64,000 bases of DNA from the NCBI RefSeq assembly GCF_009870825.1, contig NZ_WTWY01000020.1:1-64000 (forward strand). The letters are read 5' to 3'. The number at the start of each line of letters is the position of its first letter. Position 1 is the stretch's first letter. This DNA is from Paenibacillus sp. USDA918EY (GTDB lineage Bacteria; Bacillota; Bacilli; Paenibacillales; Paenibacillaceae). The notes under the pieces were generated by a model that was not told where the DNA came from, made no database searches, and saw nothing but the letters and a program-made list of their open reading frames with translations. The translations under genes were made by a program, and so were the position numbers. Below, one piece after another: positions 53,038 to 62,591 of the stretch.

Positions 53038-54354
53038 TCAGATCAAAATATTATACAGGTTCGAGTCCTTGTTCAGCTCGGTATACTGCAGCCCTTTGCG
53101 GTTCATGCGCTCGATCAGCGGCAGGTAATCCTCTTTGCTGTTCAGCTCGATGCCGACGAGGGCCGGGCCGTTTTCTTTGTTATGTTTTTTCGTATATTCG
53201 AAGTTGGTGATGTCGTCGCCGGGGCCGAGCACGTCTTCGAGGAATTCGCGGAGCGCGCCGGAACGCTGCGGGAAATTGATCATAAAATAATGTTTGATGC
53301 CTTCGTACATCAAGGAACGTTCCTTGATTTCCTGCATCCGGTCGATGTCGTTGTTGCCGCCGCTGATGATGCAGACGACGTTTTTGCCTTGGATCTGCTC
53401 GCTGTACAGATCGAGTGCCGCGACCGGCAGGGCGCCCGCCGGCTCAACGACGATCGCGTTTTCGTTGTACAGGTCGAGGATGGTCGTGCAGGCTTTGCCT
53501 TCAGGCACCTTCACGATGTCGTCGAGATTGCTTGCACATATGGCGTACGGCATGTCCCCCACTCGTTTGACCGCAGCGCCGTCGACGAATTTGTCGATCT
53601 CCTGCAGCGTCACGACCTCGTGGCGGAGCAGCGCCTCGCTCATCGACGCCGCGCCCGACGGCTCGACGCCGATCACTTTCGTGGCCGGACTTACCGTTTT
53701 GATGTACGTGCTTACGCCTGCCGCCAAACCGCCTCCGCCGATCGTCACGAACACGTAATCCGCCGGGACGTCCATGCTTTCCATGATTTCCATCGCGATC
53801 GTGCCGTTGCCCGCAATGATTTTCGGAGCGTCAAACGGATGGATAAACGTCATGCCCTGCTCGTCGCAAGCTTTCATCGCCTGTTCGAATGCGTCGTCGA
53901 ACGTGTCGCCGGTCAGGACGACCTCGACGTTGCTGCCGCCGAAACGCTTGACCTGCTTCACCTTCTGGTTCGGCGTCGTGCTTGGCATATAGATTTTGCC
54001 CTGGATGCCAAGGGCATTGCAGGAAAAAGCCACGCCTTGGGCATGGTTGCCCGCGCTTGCGCACACGATGCCTCTGGCCCGTTCCTCATCCGATAAATTA
54101 CGGATCATGTTGTAGGCGCCGCGGATTTTAAAGGACCGCACCACCTGCAAATCTTCCCTTTTCAAATACACGTTGCATTTGTATTTTGCCGACAATACCG
54201 CGTCGAGCTGCAGCGGCGTGCGGACGATCACCTCGCGCAGGACGTGATGCGCGCGCACGATATCCTCCATCGAAACCGAATGGCCGATCGATTCCGTTGT
54301 TTGTGCTGCCGTATGGGCTCCGCTGCCGGTCGTCTCTTGAACATGTTCCTTCAT
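53038..54354 (-). CDS. ilvA: Threonine dehydratase, biosynthetic
   Basis: PLP enzyme that deaminates threonine to 2-oxobutyrate for isoleucine synthesis. The 438-residue protein carries VYLKREDLQVVRSFKIRGAY, whose Lys forms the PLP Schiff base, the SAGNHAQGVAF loop, GGGGLAAGVSTY phosphate loop and ISGGNNDIDRM. A C-terminal ACT-like domain (HYFMINFPQRSGALREFLED) allows isoleucine feedback. ATG 54354 follows GAGGAG. No T-box-type leader seen. Confidence 0.95.
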   Translation of the reverse strand: MKEHVQETTGSGAHTAAQTTESIGHSVSMEDIVRAHHVLREVIVRTPLQLDAVLSAKYKCNVYLKREDLQVVRSFKIRGAYNMIRNLSDEERARGIVCASAGNHAQGVAFSCNALGIQGKIYMPSTTPNQKVKQVKRFGGSNVEVVLTGDTFDDAFEQAMKACDEQGMTFIHPFDAPKIIAGNGTIAMEIMESMDVPADYVFVTIGGGGLAAGVSTYIKTVSPATKVIGVEPSGAASMSEALLRHEVVTLQEIDKFVDGAAVKRVGDMPYAICASNLDDIVKVPEGKACTTILDLYNENAIVVEPAGALPVAALDLYSEQIQGKNVVCIISGGNNDIDRMQEIKERSLMYEGIKHYFMINFPQRSGALREFLEDVLGPGDDITNFEYTKKHNKENGPALVGIELNSKEDYLPLIERMNRKGLQYTELNKDSNLYNILI

Positions 54355-54508
54355 TTTGTTCTCCTCGCTCCATCAGCCCGCTTTTTTTATCGGTTCCGGG
54401 CTTTGATTCTCGCCTTAAAAGTTTATTACTCAGTACCGTACCTTTTTTGCTGCCATTTTTCAAGAGGAAGTTTACGAAAAAGTAGCTTCGGGAGCCTATT
54501 TTCGCGCA

Positions 54509-54545
54509 CAAAAAAACCTCCCGTCCCATGTCGGGACAGGAGGTT
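54509..54545 (-). terminator. Terminator of the mhq-like pair
   Basis: AACCTCCTGTCCC and GGGACGGGAGGTT with a loop, followed by TTTTTG on the minus strand, 14 bases after the esterase stop. Confidence 0.85.
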
Positions 54546-54558
54546 CCCCCTTTATCGA

Positions 54559-55179
54559 TTAGAAACGGTTATCCAGCCAGTCGGAGGCGGCGTACAGCTC
54601 TCTTTTGCTCAGCTGATGGCCCTGGTTGTCCCAATGCACTTGAACCTCGGCTCCCGCCCCGGCCAGCAGCGACTGCAGCTCTTCCGTTTCGGAAACGGAG
54701 CAGAGCGGGTCGTTTTTGCCTGCGCCGATAAAGACCGGAACCCCGGTCAGATCCGGCAGCTGCTTGCCGCGCAGCGGGACCATCGGATGGAGCAGCACCG
54801 CTCCCCACAGCGCATGTTCGTAATGGAACAGCAGGCTGGCAGCGATGTTGGCGCCGTTCGAGAAGCCGACGGCAATCATGCGCTCGCGCTGGAGACCGTA
54901 TTCCTTCGCCGCTTCATCGAGAAAATCGTTCAGCTCTTTCGTGCGGAACACCAAATCCTCTTCGTCGAACACGCCTTCCGCCAATCGGCGGAAGAAGCGC
55001 GGCATGCCGTTTTCGAGCACGTTGCCGCGCACGCCCAGCATGGAGGATTCCGGCGACAGCATCTCGGCCAGCGGCAGCAGATCATGCTCGTTGCCCCCGG
55101 TGCCATGCAAAAGGACAAGCACCGGCGCGGCCGGATCGGAACCTTGTTTAAAAACATGCTTCATGCTTAGATTGCTCAT
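54559..55179 (-). CDS. MhqD-like carboxylesterase/phospholipase
   Basis: A 206-residue alpha/beta hydrolase: LVLLHGTGGNEHDLLPLAEM, nucleophile GFSNGANIAASLL near residue 108, Asp in FIGAGKNDPL and His in WDNQGHQL. Fits the MhqD/YodD type of quinone- and thiol-stress genes. The start overlaps the stop of the dioxygenase as ATGA, so the two are translationally coupled. Confidence 0.87.
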   Translation of the reverse strand: MSNLSMKHVFKQGSDPAAPVLVLLHGTGGNEHDLLPLAEMLSPESSMLGVRGNVLENGMPRFFRRLAEGVFDEEDLVFRTKELNDFLDEAAKEYGLQRERMIAVGFSNGANIAASLLFHYEHALWGAVLLHPMVPLRGKQLPDLTGVPVFIGAGKNDPLCSVSETEELQSLLAGAGAEVQVHWDNQGHQLSKRELYAASDWLDNRF

Positions 55180-56128
55180 TGAAAATCCCCCTTCACTTCA
55201 CGTACTTCAATCTTGGTCAATATTTGTTCGATCAATTCCCGTTGCGGCTCATACCACTCCGGCAGCATCAAATGCGTGCCCAGATCTTCGAAATTTTCGT
55301 CACGTTCAAACCCCGGAGGATCGGTCGCGATTTCGAACAGGATTCCACCCGGCTCACGGAAGTATATCGCATGAAAATACTGGCGGTCAATGACCGGCGT
55401 CGGCTGGAAGCCGATTTCCGCCAGCAGCGCGCGCCATTGCTCATGTTCTTCATAGTCTTTGGCCCGCCAAGCGATGTGATGCACCGTGCCGGCGCCGGGA
55501 TCGCCCCACGGGGCATTTTCGGCGTTGACGTCGATGATGTTGCCGATGTCCCCGAATCCTTTAAAACGAACAAGGCCGTTTTCTTCCGCGACGCGTTCGA
55601 GCCCAAGCACTTTTTCCAGCACGAGCATCGTATTTTTCGAAGAGATGCTGCTGAGCATCGCTCCGCCAAATCCTTTAATCGCGTGTTCCGCCGGAATGCC
55701 GTTAAAGGACCAGCGGCTTGGCGTTCCTTCCTCGCGTTCCACGAGCTCGATTTGCAATCCGGATGGATCGAAGAAACGCAGATAGCTCTCCCCGAACCGG
55801 GAAGTTGTTTCTTGACGGATGCCAAAGGAATCGAGGCGTTTCGTCCAAAAGCCCATGCTGCCGACCGGAATAGCATATACCGTAATGCTTACTTGCCCGC
55901 CGCCGATGACGCCCGTTCTCGCATTGTCCTGCGGAAAAAAGGTGATGATCGTTCCGGGGCTGCCGTTTTCGTTGCCAAAATACAATGATATACTTCCGGC
56001 GCGTCAAAGTTAATCGTCTTTTTGACCAGTCTCAATCCGAGTACGCCGGCGTGAAAATCGACGTTTTGCTGCGCGTTGTTGACGAATGCCGTTATATGGT
56101 GAATGCCTGCCGTTTTCAGCATGGTCAT
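55176..56128 (-). CDS. MhqO/MhqA-like ring-cleaving dioxygenase with a frameshift
   Basis: VOC-fold extradiol dioxygenase. The N-terminus MLKTAGIHHITAFVNNAQQN, GLRLVKKTINFDAPEVYH lies in one frame. The family continuation YFGNENGSPGTIITFFPQDN starts one base off. At about 55985 the sequence CATTGTATTTTGG lacks one T compared with an uninterrupted reading. Metal-binding motifs HHITAF, VHHIAWRAKD and LFEIATDPPGF are present. ATG 56128 follows GGAG. About 317 residues if repaired. Missing base at a T-run suggests assembly error or recent mutation. Confidence 0.82.
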
Positions 56129-56146
56129 GACGACTCCTTTTTGTAA

Positions 56147-56174
56147 AATCTTTAATTTAAGATTATTAATTATA
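56147..56174 (-). promoter_or_regulatory. -10 and palindromic operator of the mhq-like pair
   Basis: TATAAT at 56174-56169 on the minus strand, directly followed by the perfect palindrome AATCTTAAATTTAAGATT-type arms AATCTT/AAGATT at 56164-56147, 18 bases, covering the start site. MarR-type regulators (MhqR) control such genes; none is adjacent. Confidence 0.6.
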
Positions 56175-56280
56175 TAATATGCGATTTGAAGATAAATGGC
56201 AAGTGGTTTGATTTAGCGGGCCTGCCAACAATAACTGAAAACCCTATGCGAAGTGAATCGTTGCTCACGAATCATAAAGT

Positions 56281-56322
56281 AAAAGACCGGAATTCCTTGC
56301 TTATCAAGGAATCCCGGTCTTT
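56281..56322. terminator. Bidirectional terminator between mhqO-like and SDR genes
   Basis: AAAGACCGG with CCGGTCTTT, extended by ATTCCTTG/CAAGGAAT, loop CTTAT. Confidence 0.85.
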
Positions 56323-56384
56323 CGATTCTCCAAAACATTCGTATATCGTTCGAAGTGCACAACGTCACTTGTTCCACTGGGCTA

Positions 56385-57218
56385 TCATTGCAGCTGCCTT
56401 GTTTGATCCAAACCAGTCAAGCGCGCGCTGAGCTCCCACAGCCTGCGGCGAAATGGGCCGTCATAGGCTTGCTTGTCGGCAGTTGCCTCCCTTTTTCGAT
56501 CGAAGTATTTCCCCGTCACTCCTTCGAGTTCGGTCGAAACAGCCAAATGGACGACCGCATCTGCTCCGGTATGAACGCTTCCCAGCGGAGTAACTCCGCT
56601 TTCGCGCACCATTTTCGTATCGAGGTAAGTTCCGGGATGCAAGCAGTTGCTGGTGATCCCGTTACTCCGGAAAGTTTCGGCCAACTCGAACGTGAACGCT
56701 ACGAGGGCCAGCTTGCTTTGCTGATAGGCCGCTAACGGCGAATAACCTCTTTCCAGCATTAAGTCGGATAAATCGATCCGTTTCTGACTTGCGGACGCAA
56801 CATTTACGACTCGCGCCGAATTTGCTTTCAACATGGGCAGCAGCAAACCGGTCAGCAGAAACGGGGCCAAATAATTGACGGCAAGCATAAGCTCATATCC
56901 GTCCCGGCTTAAGGCGCGCGCTCCTGATCCACCGGTACCCGCGTTGTTGATCAGCGCATCGAGACCTGCATACTCGGCCTGTACCTCCCCTGCGAACCGC
57001 TGCACTTCCGCAAGCGACGAAAAGTCCGCCTTATGAAAACGAATGTTTTCGTTTCCCGTTAACCGGACGATCTGCTCTACCGCAGCCCTTCCCCGCTCGT
57101 CATTTCTCCCGTGCACGATAACGGTCGCTCCCCGCGACGCCAAATCGATCGCGGTCTGTTTGCCGATGCCGTCCGTCGCTCCCGTAACAAGAATCGTTTG
57201 TTCATGGATCGGCTTCAT
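56385..57218 (-). CDS. SDR oxidoreductase, retinol-dehydrogenase-like
   Basis: A 277-residue SDR: TGATDGIGKQTA nucleotide loop near residue 14, NNAGTGG near 92, catalytic Ser in NVASASQKR and YQQSKLALVAF near 168. The extended length and the extra helices after the catalytic Tyr fit the WWOX/retinol-dehydrogenase-like branch. ATG 57218 overlaps the TGA of a preceding small ORF as ATGA; a GGGAG site also precedes it. Confidence 0.88.
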   Translation of the reverse strand: MKPIHEQTILVTGATDGIGKQTAIDLASRGATVIVHGRNDERGRAAVEQIVRLTGNENIRFHKADFSSLAEVQRFAGEVQAEYAGLDALINNAGTGGSGARALSRDGYELMLAVNYLAPFLLTGLLLPMLKANSARVVNVASASQKRIDLSDLMLERGYSPLAAYQQSKLALVAFTFELAETFRSNGITSNCLHPGTYLDTKMVRESGVTPLGSVHTGADAVVHLAVSTELEGVTGKYFDRKREATADKQAYDGPFRRRLWELSARLTGLDQTRQLQ

Positions 57219-57346
57219 GATGCTCCCGCCTTCTTAATGGCAATTTTGTTTTTGATTTTGCTCCCACAGCCGCAAATGATCGTATGCTTCAAATTTTTAA
57301 TCGGTTGGCGGCATACGGGACATACAATTCGATGACGAACCGTTAT
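57215..57346 (-). CDS. Small zinc-ribbon protein with apparent ATA start
   Basis: A frame of 44 codons reads TVRHRIVCPVCRQPIKNLKH, then TIICGCGSKIKNKIAIKKAG, ending in a TGA that overlaps the SDR start as ATGA. Cysteines sit in CxxC and CxC pairs like a zinc ribbon, and the tail is Lys-rich. AGGAGAGG lies six bases before an ATA codon at 57346-57344, just where an ATG would be expected; no ATG, GTG or TTG fits. Either ATA is used, or ATG has mutated or is misread. Confidence 0.6.
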   Translation of the reverse strand: MTVRHRIVCPVCRQPIKNLKHTIICGCGSKIKNKIAIKKAGAS

Positions 57347-57430
57347 GCTTCACCTCTCCTTCCTTATATGACGATGCTTCGGTTGAAGCATCAGGCGTTC
57401 CTATCCTTTTGCAGCTTGCGAACACTCGGG

Positions 57431-57958
57431 TTACTTCATTTCACCTGTTGCCATGAGGACTGCTCTCCCCAGCGTATGGCCCAGCATGGTGAATCCCAGG
57501 AGAGCCGGCGTGGCGCTTGGGTCAACGCCGATCTTCTCGACATCCAGCGCATGAACGACAAAATAATACCGATGAGGACCGTGTCCCGCTGGAGGGGCCG
57601 CACCGATAAACCGTTCGAGCCGCAAATCGTTCGGCAGTTGCAAGGCGCCTTCCGGCAAGCCGCTGCCATGTTCGTCGCCCGCGCCGGCCGGCAGTTCGGT
57701 GACGCCGGCAGGGATGTTGATGACCGCCCAGTGCCACAGGCCCGATCCGGTCGGGGCATCCGGGTCATACGCGGTGACGGCGAAGCTCTTCGTGCCTTCG
57801 GGCGCACCCGACCATTTCAAATGGGGCGAAAGATCTTTGCCCCCCTCCACTCCAGACGCGTATTGCTGGGGAGGCAAGGGAAAGCCCTCTACAATATCGT
57901 TACTCGTTACCTGAAAGGCCGCGACTTCCGGCAATTTGGCAAATGGGTTGTTGTTCAC
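57431..57958 (-). CDS. YbhB/YbcL-family (PEBP/RKIP-like) protein
   Basis: A 175-residue protein: DLSPHLKWSGAPEGTKSFAV, YDPDAPTGSGLWHWAVINIP and PAGHGPHRYYFVVHALDV form the conserved PEBP ligand pocket (DPDxP, HWxxxNIP, GxHRY). Cytosolic. GTG 57958 follows GGAGGAG. Bacterial members have no settled role. Confidence 0.92.
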   Translation of the reverse strand: MNNNPFAKLPEVAAFQVTSNDIVEGFPLPPQQYASGVEGGKDLSPHLKWSGAPEGTKSFAVTAYDPDAPTGSGLWHWAVINIPAGVTELPAGAGDEHGSGLPEGALQLPNDLRLERFIGAAPPAGHGPHRYYFVVHALDVEKIGVDPSATPALLGFTMLGHTLGRAVLMATGEMK

Positions 57959-58129
57959 TGTAAACTCCTCCTTTTTTGTATGATTCGATTATATATTCAA
58001 GAATCGATTCTGTAAACACAAATATTTTTGTTTCTTAATTTTCGAATTTCAGCTTGTTTTTTTATAAGTTTCAGTGTAAATTATTTAAACGTGGATTATC
58101 CCGATGTTATAAAGGATGGTGTCGGCTTC

Positions 58130-58795
58130 ATGGCGAAAAGAAACGGTTCGTCCACTTTAAGTGAAAATGTTACAAAGAAACTGAGGCATGATATTTTGGC
58201 CGGGCAATATGAACCAGGCTCTCCATTAACCGTTTCGGAACTAGCCAAAAGTTTTGATGTCTCGGTTGCCGTCGTTCGGGAAGCATTGACCCGGTTAGCA
58301 ACCCAAGGCCTCGTTTTGCAAAACCCGAATCACGGCTTTTCCGTGAAAACGGCGTCGGAAGAAGAATTGAAAAGCATCATAGAGGCGCGGTTGATCAATG
58401 AATCCGCTGCATTACGCCTGTCCATCGCCCATGGTGATCTCACATGGGAATCCAATGTAATCGCCCTTCACCACAAATTATCGCAAACGGCCGAATACGA
58501 GGAAGTGGATCAAAAGCTTGCCATTCGCGAAGAGTGGTCCGATATCCACCGTCAATTTCATTACCAGCTTATCGCCGCATGCCCCAATGCGCTTCTCCTG
58601 GATATCTGCAGACGCCTTTGGGATTTGAGCGAATTTTATCGACATTGGTCGTTCCAACAGCAGCCAACCCGCGATGGCCGCGCCGAACATAAAGCATTAA
58701 CCGATGCCGTTCTTAGCCGCGACAGCGATCGTGCCGTCGACATCTTTAGAACGCACATCCAACTCACTGCGGACAACCTGCTTGACAATCTATAG
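58130..58795 (+). CDS. GntR/FadR-type transcriptional regulator
   Basis: A 221-residue regulator. N-terminal winged helix (LRHDILAGQYEPGSPLTVSE, LAKSFDVSVAVVREALTRLA) and a helical FCD ligand domain with metal-type residues (DIHRQFHYQLI, RAEHKALTDAVLSRD). ATG 58130 follows AAAGGATGG. It is divergent from the PEBP gene; target unknown. Confidence 0.9.
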   Translation: MAKRNGSSTLSENVTKKLRHDILAGQYEPGSPLTVSELAKSFDVSVAVVREALTRLATQGLVLQNPNHGFSVKTASEEELKSIIEARLINESAALRLSIAHGDLTWESNVIALHHKLSQTAEYEEVDQKLAIREEWSDIHRQFHYQLIAACPNALLLDICRRLWDLSEFYRHWSFQQQPTRDGRAEHKALTDAVLSRDSDRAVDIFRTHIQLTADNLLDNL

Positions 58796-58882
58796 CAGAC
58801 GATGCCTTCAAAGCGCCGCCTTTACCGAAATCCGTTGTAGATAAGTGGCAATATAAAAAGGCAAAATAAAAAGGCAAAATAA

Positions 58883-58945
58883 AACACCTTCAAGAACATG
58901 CAACCATCTCGTAAGGTATGGAAGCATCTTTGAAGGTGTTTTTTT
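58883..58945 (+). terminator. Terminator after gntR
   Basis: AACACCTTCAA pairs with TTGAAGGTGTT around a 36-base loop, followed by TTTTT. Just before it, AAAAGGCAAAAT repeats two to three times. Confidence 0.8.
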
Positions 58946-59055
58946 CGCGGCAACAAGAGTAAGCTGCCCGGTGGAAAAAACGATGAATGCGAAAAGGCAT
59001 TACCATTAGCATGCCCCGAAAGGTTACGCCCGCTGATCATGCCGCAATCGATCAT

Positions 59056-59790
59056 TTATAACCAGTCTCTTTTTTCAAAAAAGCGCTGTCCGATAAGCAA
59101 ATAAGCCGCTCCCGTAACCAACGTAATCGCCCATAAGCTATAAGGTTCGACCCTTGGGGCATAGATGGCCGCCTGCGGCATCATCACATAGTAGGGAATC
59201 GTAAACGGAAGCCAGGCCCCGATCGAGGAATGAAAACCGGTCAGCACGATGTTCGGAACGACATAACCTACGGACAACGCGAGGGAAGCCCCGAAATTAC
59301 GCACTTTAATGGAAACGATCAGCTGCAGGGCGGCGAGCGGCAGAATGCCGATCCATCCCCCCAGCCCGGTATACAGCAACGTTCCCCAAGGAATGCTTCC
59401 CGGAGCACCCGCCAGCTTGCCTGCGGCAAGGTACCCCAACATGAATACAACCTGCACCAGCGCCAGAATCCCGATTAACACCAAGTATTTGGCATAGAAA
59501 ATGTTATGCCGCGGACCGGGAGATCCGAGCACGATCTTCCAGCCCCCATCCCGGTGCTCGTACATGCACAATAATGAAGCCAGAATTCCGCAATAAAGAG
59601 GATAGAAAAACATCGAATGAAGATTCACGCTGTGGATATAAAGGGTCGTCCAGCTCGGCGCAAAAAATTCCTTCAAACTTTGGAGCTGCTCCACGCCCAT
59701 GGCTGCATTGATCAGCGTATCGAGCAAAGCCAGCAAAAAAACGATTTTCCATTGGATTTTCATCGCTTCGGCACGCAAAAGCATTTTCAT
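59056..59790 (-). CDS. Lantibiotic-protection ABC permease, second subunit
   Basis: A 244-residue membrane protein with about six helices (IVFLLALLDTLINAAMGVEQ, ILALVQVVFMLGYLAAGKLA, TGLGGWIGILPLAALQLIVS). MutG/SpaG-type permeases have this size and layout. Starts 14 bases after the first permease; with it and the ATPase it would form one exporter that removes peptide antibiotics from the membrane. Confidence 0.8.
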   Translation of the reverse strand: MKMLLRAEAMKIQWKIVFLLALLDTLINAAMGVEQLQSLKEFFAPSWTTLYIHSVNLHSMFFYPLYCGILASLLCMYEHRDGGWKIVLGSPGPRHNIFYAKYLVLIGILALVQVVFMLGYLAAGKLAGAPGSIPWGTLLYTGLGGWIGILPLAALQLIVSIKVRNFGASLALSVGYVVPNIVLTGFHSSIGAWLPFTIPYYVMMPQAAIYAPRVEPYSLWAITLVTGAAYLLIGQRFFEKRDWL

Positions 59791-59804
59791 GTCTTCTGTT
59801 CCTC

Positions 59805-60512
59805 CTATTCAAACTCTCTTCTGGCGAACATGAAAGCTCCCAGGATGGACAACGATAATCCCACGCCAAGCGATATCCAAATCCACTGTACATGACCGGG
59901 AATAAGCGGACTCGATAAAGCGGGATATGACCAAGGAAGAAGATGAATGATGGAAGAACTGCTTCGGGCCAAAAACAGGCTGGAAATGGAACCGAATATT
60001 CCTATAGCCAGCGGCAACGCCTGGTTGGAAAACACAGTGGAAAACCACAGCTGGATCGCCATCATCGGCAGGGAAGACAAGCAGACGAAAAGCGGCTGTA
60101 AGATCAAGATTTTCCACGGCAGCGGTTCGCTCGTATATAAAAACCAAATGATGCACATACCAACGACCGTAATCGCTACAGTGCACAGCTGCAAAATGAA
60201 AATCCACAGCAATTTCGTCAGATAAATCGATCCTTTGGGGATCGGCATGGCCAGCAGCTGCTTCCAAGCCTTCGTTTCGTGCTCCGTACCTGCCATAATG
60301 CTGGCAAGAAGCGTAATGCCCAATAAAAAAACAAACGAGATAAACATATACATGACGGCAAAACCTGCATAAACTCCCCCGGGTCCTTGACGAAAATAGA
60401 GATACCACTCCAGCGCCGTCATGCTGATTAAAATGATGCCCTGCAAAAAAGGGATCAAGCGGCATAATCTCTTCAGTTTGAGGCCTTCGGCACGTATAAG
60501 CTCCAGATTCAT
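59805..60512 (-). CDS. Lantibiotic-protection ABC permease, first subunit
   Basis: A 235-residue membrane protein with about six helices; MNLELIRAEGLKLKR is the amphipathic start typical of MutE/SpaE-type permeases and GTEHETKAWKQLLAMPIPKG is the cytosolic coupling loop. Its ATG overlaps the ATPase stop as ATGA. Confidence 0.82.
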   Translation of the reverse strand: MNLELIRAEGLKLKRLCRLIPFLQGIILISMTALEWYLYFRQGPGGVYAGFAVMYMFISFVFLLGITLLASIMAGTEHETKAWKQLLAMPIPKGSIYLTKLLWIFILQLCTVAITVVGMCIIWFLYTSEPLPWKILILQPLFVCLSSLPMMAIQLWFSTVFSNQALPLAIGIFGSISSLFLARSSSSIIHLLPWSYPALSSPLIPGHVQWIWISLGVGLSLSILGAFMFARREFE

Positions 60513-61429
60513 AAGCTTTGCTCCTGCCCGGTCAATTCAAGGAAAATTTCCTCAAGGGTCTTCTTCTTCTCCGTTACCCGGTAGACATCATGCTGCTGCT
60601 CCACAAGATATCGAATCATTTCAGCCGATTCCCGCCGGTCGGTCACGGAGGTTCTAAGCTGGCCTGTCGCTGCATCCGGCTCCGCATCCCATCCGTTGCC
60701 GCTTAAGGCGGCAGCCGCTTCCATAGGCTGGTCGATTTCCATCCATACATAAGGCCTGCTCCGTTCGGTTAATTCCTGAAGCGGCCCTTGGAAGATCAAT
60801 TCTCCATGGTTAATAATCCCTACATAGGTTGCCACTTGCTCAATTTCACTCAAAAGGTGGCTGGAGAGCAAAACCGTGATGTCAAAGTCACGGGGCAGCC
60901 GCGAAATCAGCTCGCGTATTTCTTGTATGCCGGATGGGTCCAAGCCGTTTGTCGGCTCGTCCAGAATCAGCAGCTTGGGCTCCGTAATCAGCGCCATCGC
61001 AATACCGAGCCGCTGCTTCATGCCAAGCGAATACCCCTTCACCGGGCGATGGGCGGCTTGCTCCAGCCGGACCCATTGCAAAACCTCGTTGATTCGGGAT
61101 TCCGGGATCCCGTGCATCAGCGTTACGATTTTCAAATTTTTATAACCTGAAAGATGGGCATAGTAAGACGGAGATTCGACGAGCGAACCTACATCTTTTA
61201 ATATCTCCATTCGGTTCTTGTTCAGATCTTTACCCAAAATGCGGATATCTCCGGACGAAGCGCGGATCAAGCCAAGGAGCATCCGGATCGTGGTTGTTTT
61301 CCCGGCTCCGTTCGGACCCAAAAATCCATAGATTTCGCGCTTCGGAACCTTCAGATCAATCCGCTTCACCGTCTCCCGTTGTCCAAACCTTCGCGTTAGC
61401 TGATGGGTGTCTATTGCATAATCCGTCAT
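60509..61429 (-). CDS. Lantibiotic-protection ABC ATPase (LanF/BcrA type)
   Basis: A 306-residue ATPase: Walker A GFLGPNGAGKTTTIRMLLGL, signature GYSLGMKQRLGIAMAL, Walker B PKLLILDEPTNGLDPSG and switch His in LLSSHLLSEIE. The Q-loop position reads SLVESPSYYAHL: Glu replaces Gln, the E-loop variant known for LanF immunity ATPases. A C-terminal extension (TDRRESAEMIRYLVEQQ) fits BcrA-type proteins. Downstream of a two-component system that may sense the same peptide. Confidence 0.92.
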   Translation of the reverse strand: MTDYAIDTHQLTRRFGQRETVKRIDLKVPKREIYGFLGPNGAGKTTTIRMLLGLIRASSGDIRILGKDLNKNRMEILKDVGSLVESPSYYAHLSGYKNLKIVTLMHGIPESRINEVLQWVRLEQAAHRPVKGYSLGMKQRLGIAMALITEPKLLILDEPTNGLDPSGIQEIRELISRLPRDFDITVLLSSHLLSEIEQVATYVGIINHGELIFQGPLQELTERSRPYVWMEIDQPMEAAAALSGNGWDAEPDAATGQLRTSVTDRRESAEMIRYLVEQQHDVYRVTEKKKTLEEIFLELTGQEQSL

Positions 61430-61531
61430 CGCTTATTCCTCCCTGCTTGCATCTTAACGAACATCTCAAGTGTAGCAATGCAGGGTAAATAACAGGTAAA
61501 CAAGGAATAAACGGCAGCATAATTCATCAGC

Positions 61532-62587
61532 CTAATTCGGCAATGTGATCTCTACCCGGGTGCCCCCGCCGTCGGCCTTCGTGATGTTCATCCTTCCGGA
61601 ATGCGCTTCGACAAAAGCTCTGGCAATCGCGATTCCTTTGCCGGAATGAACCATCCCCTCCTTCAGCACGTCTTCGTCGATCCCGACTCCGTTGTCCTCG
61701 ATCACAATGAACCCGCTGTTATCCTGAACTGCAAATTCGCATGTAACCCGGGTTCCGGGAGGATTATGGATTACGGCGTTCATCAGTACGTTTTGAACGG
61801 CTCTCCCGAGCAGCTTGCTGTCAAAATCCATCCTATACACGCTTTCCGAAGCCGTAAAAGTAAACAGGGCATGCTCTGCCAAAGGATGGTTTGCGATATC
61901 AATGACCACATCGCGCAGAAAATTCACCACATCTTCCCTTTTGCGGTCCATGGGAAATTGCTCTACCGGCCAGCGGTTCGTATGATTCAAATCCTGGATC
62001 AGCCTTTTGATGTCGGCGGTCTTGTCGCTGATCTGCCTGCTGAAGTTCGACTTTTCTTCATCGGTCCAATGATATTCGGCTGCGGTCAGCATATGGGCGT
62101 AACCCTCAATATAGGACAGCGGCGTTTTCAGGTCATGACTGATGGACGAAATCCATTCCTGCTTTTTGGCTTCCATGTTCAGCCGCTCCGTTTCGCTGTG
62201 ATGCAGCTGCTCCGATAACTGGCTCATCTCTTCGAACAATTCTTTATATAAAGCATAAGGATAACGATAGTTTTTTTCCTGTAAGGGATCCTTGGATTGC
62301 GTCCGAACATGGTCTTCGGGCTGACGGTAGTTCCCATCGTATAAACGGTTGATCCAACGAATGAAATAGATCAGGGGTTTGCCAACGCTCCAGCCGCAAG
62401 CCAAGATAAATAAGACGATTTGAATGAGCCCGATTGAAAACAGCAATGTTCTTGTAGGTATAAACTGCAGCGGAGTCATGACATCCCGGAGATATATAAG
62501 GACAATCGAAAGTATAATAAAGCAAGCAACGGAAGCCGCCACCAAGACAAGGATGAACTGAATAAACCGAATCGCCATTTTGATCAT
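61532..62587 (-). CDS. Sensor histidine kinase
   Basis: A 351-residue kinase with two N-terminal membrane helices and almost no extracellular loop, then the HisKA site SISHDLKTPLSYIEGYAHML near residue 149, N-box NVLMNAVIHNPPG and G-boxes VIEDNGVGID and GKGIAIARAFVE. Short intramembrane-type sensors of this kind usually control peptide-antibiotic transporters. ATG 62587 lies 4 bases after the response-regulator stop. Confidence 0.92.
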   Translation of the reverse strand: MIKMAIRFIQFILVLVAASVACFIILSIVLIYLRDVMTPLQFIPTRTLLFSIGLIQIVLFILACGWSVGKPLIYFIRWINRLYDGNYRQPEDHVRTQSKDPLQEKNYRYPYALYKELFEEMSQLSEQLHHSETERLNMEAKKQEWISSISHDLKTPLSYIEGYAHMLTAAEYHWTDEEKSNFSRQISDKTADIKRLIQDLNHTNRWPVEQFPMDRKREDVVNFLRDVVIDIANHPLAEHALFTFTASESVYRMDFDSKLLGRAVQNVLMNAVIHNPPGTRVTCEFAVQDNSGFIVIEDNGVGIDEDVLKEGMVHSGKGIAIARAFVEAHSGRMNITKADGGGTRVEITLPN

Positions 62588-62591
62588 GACT

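Noticed and set aside
52843..54096. 417-codon plus-strand frame opposite ilvA
   Set aside because: Antisense to ilvA; no ribosome site or family motif.
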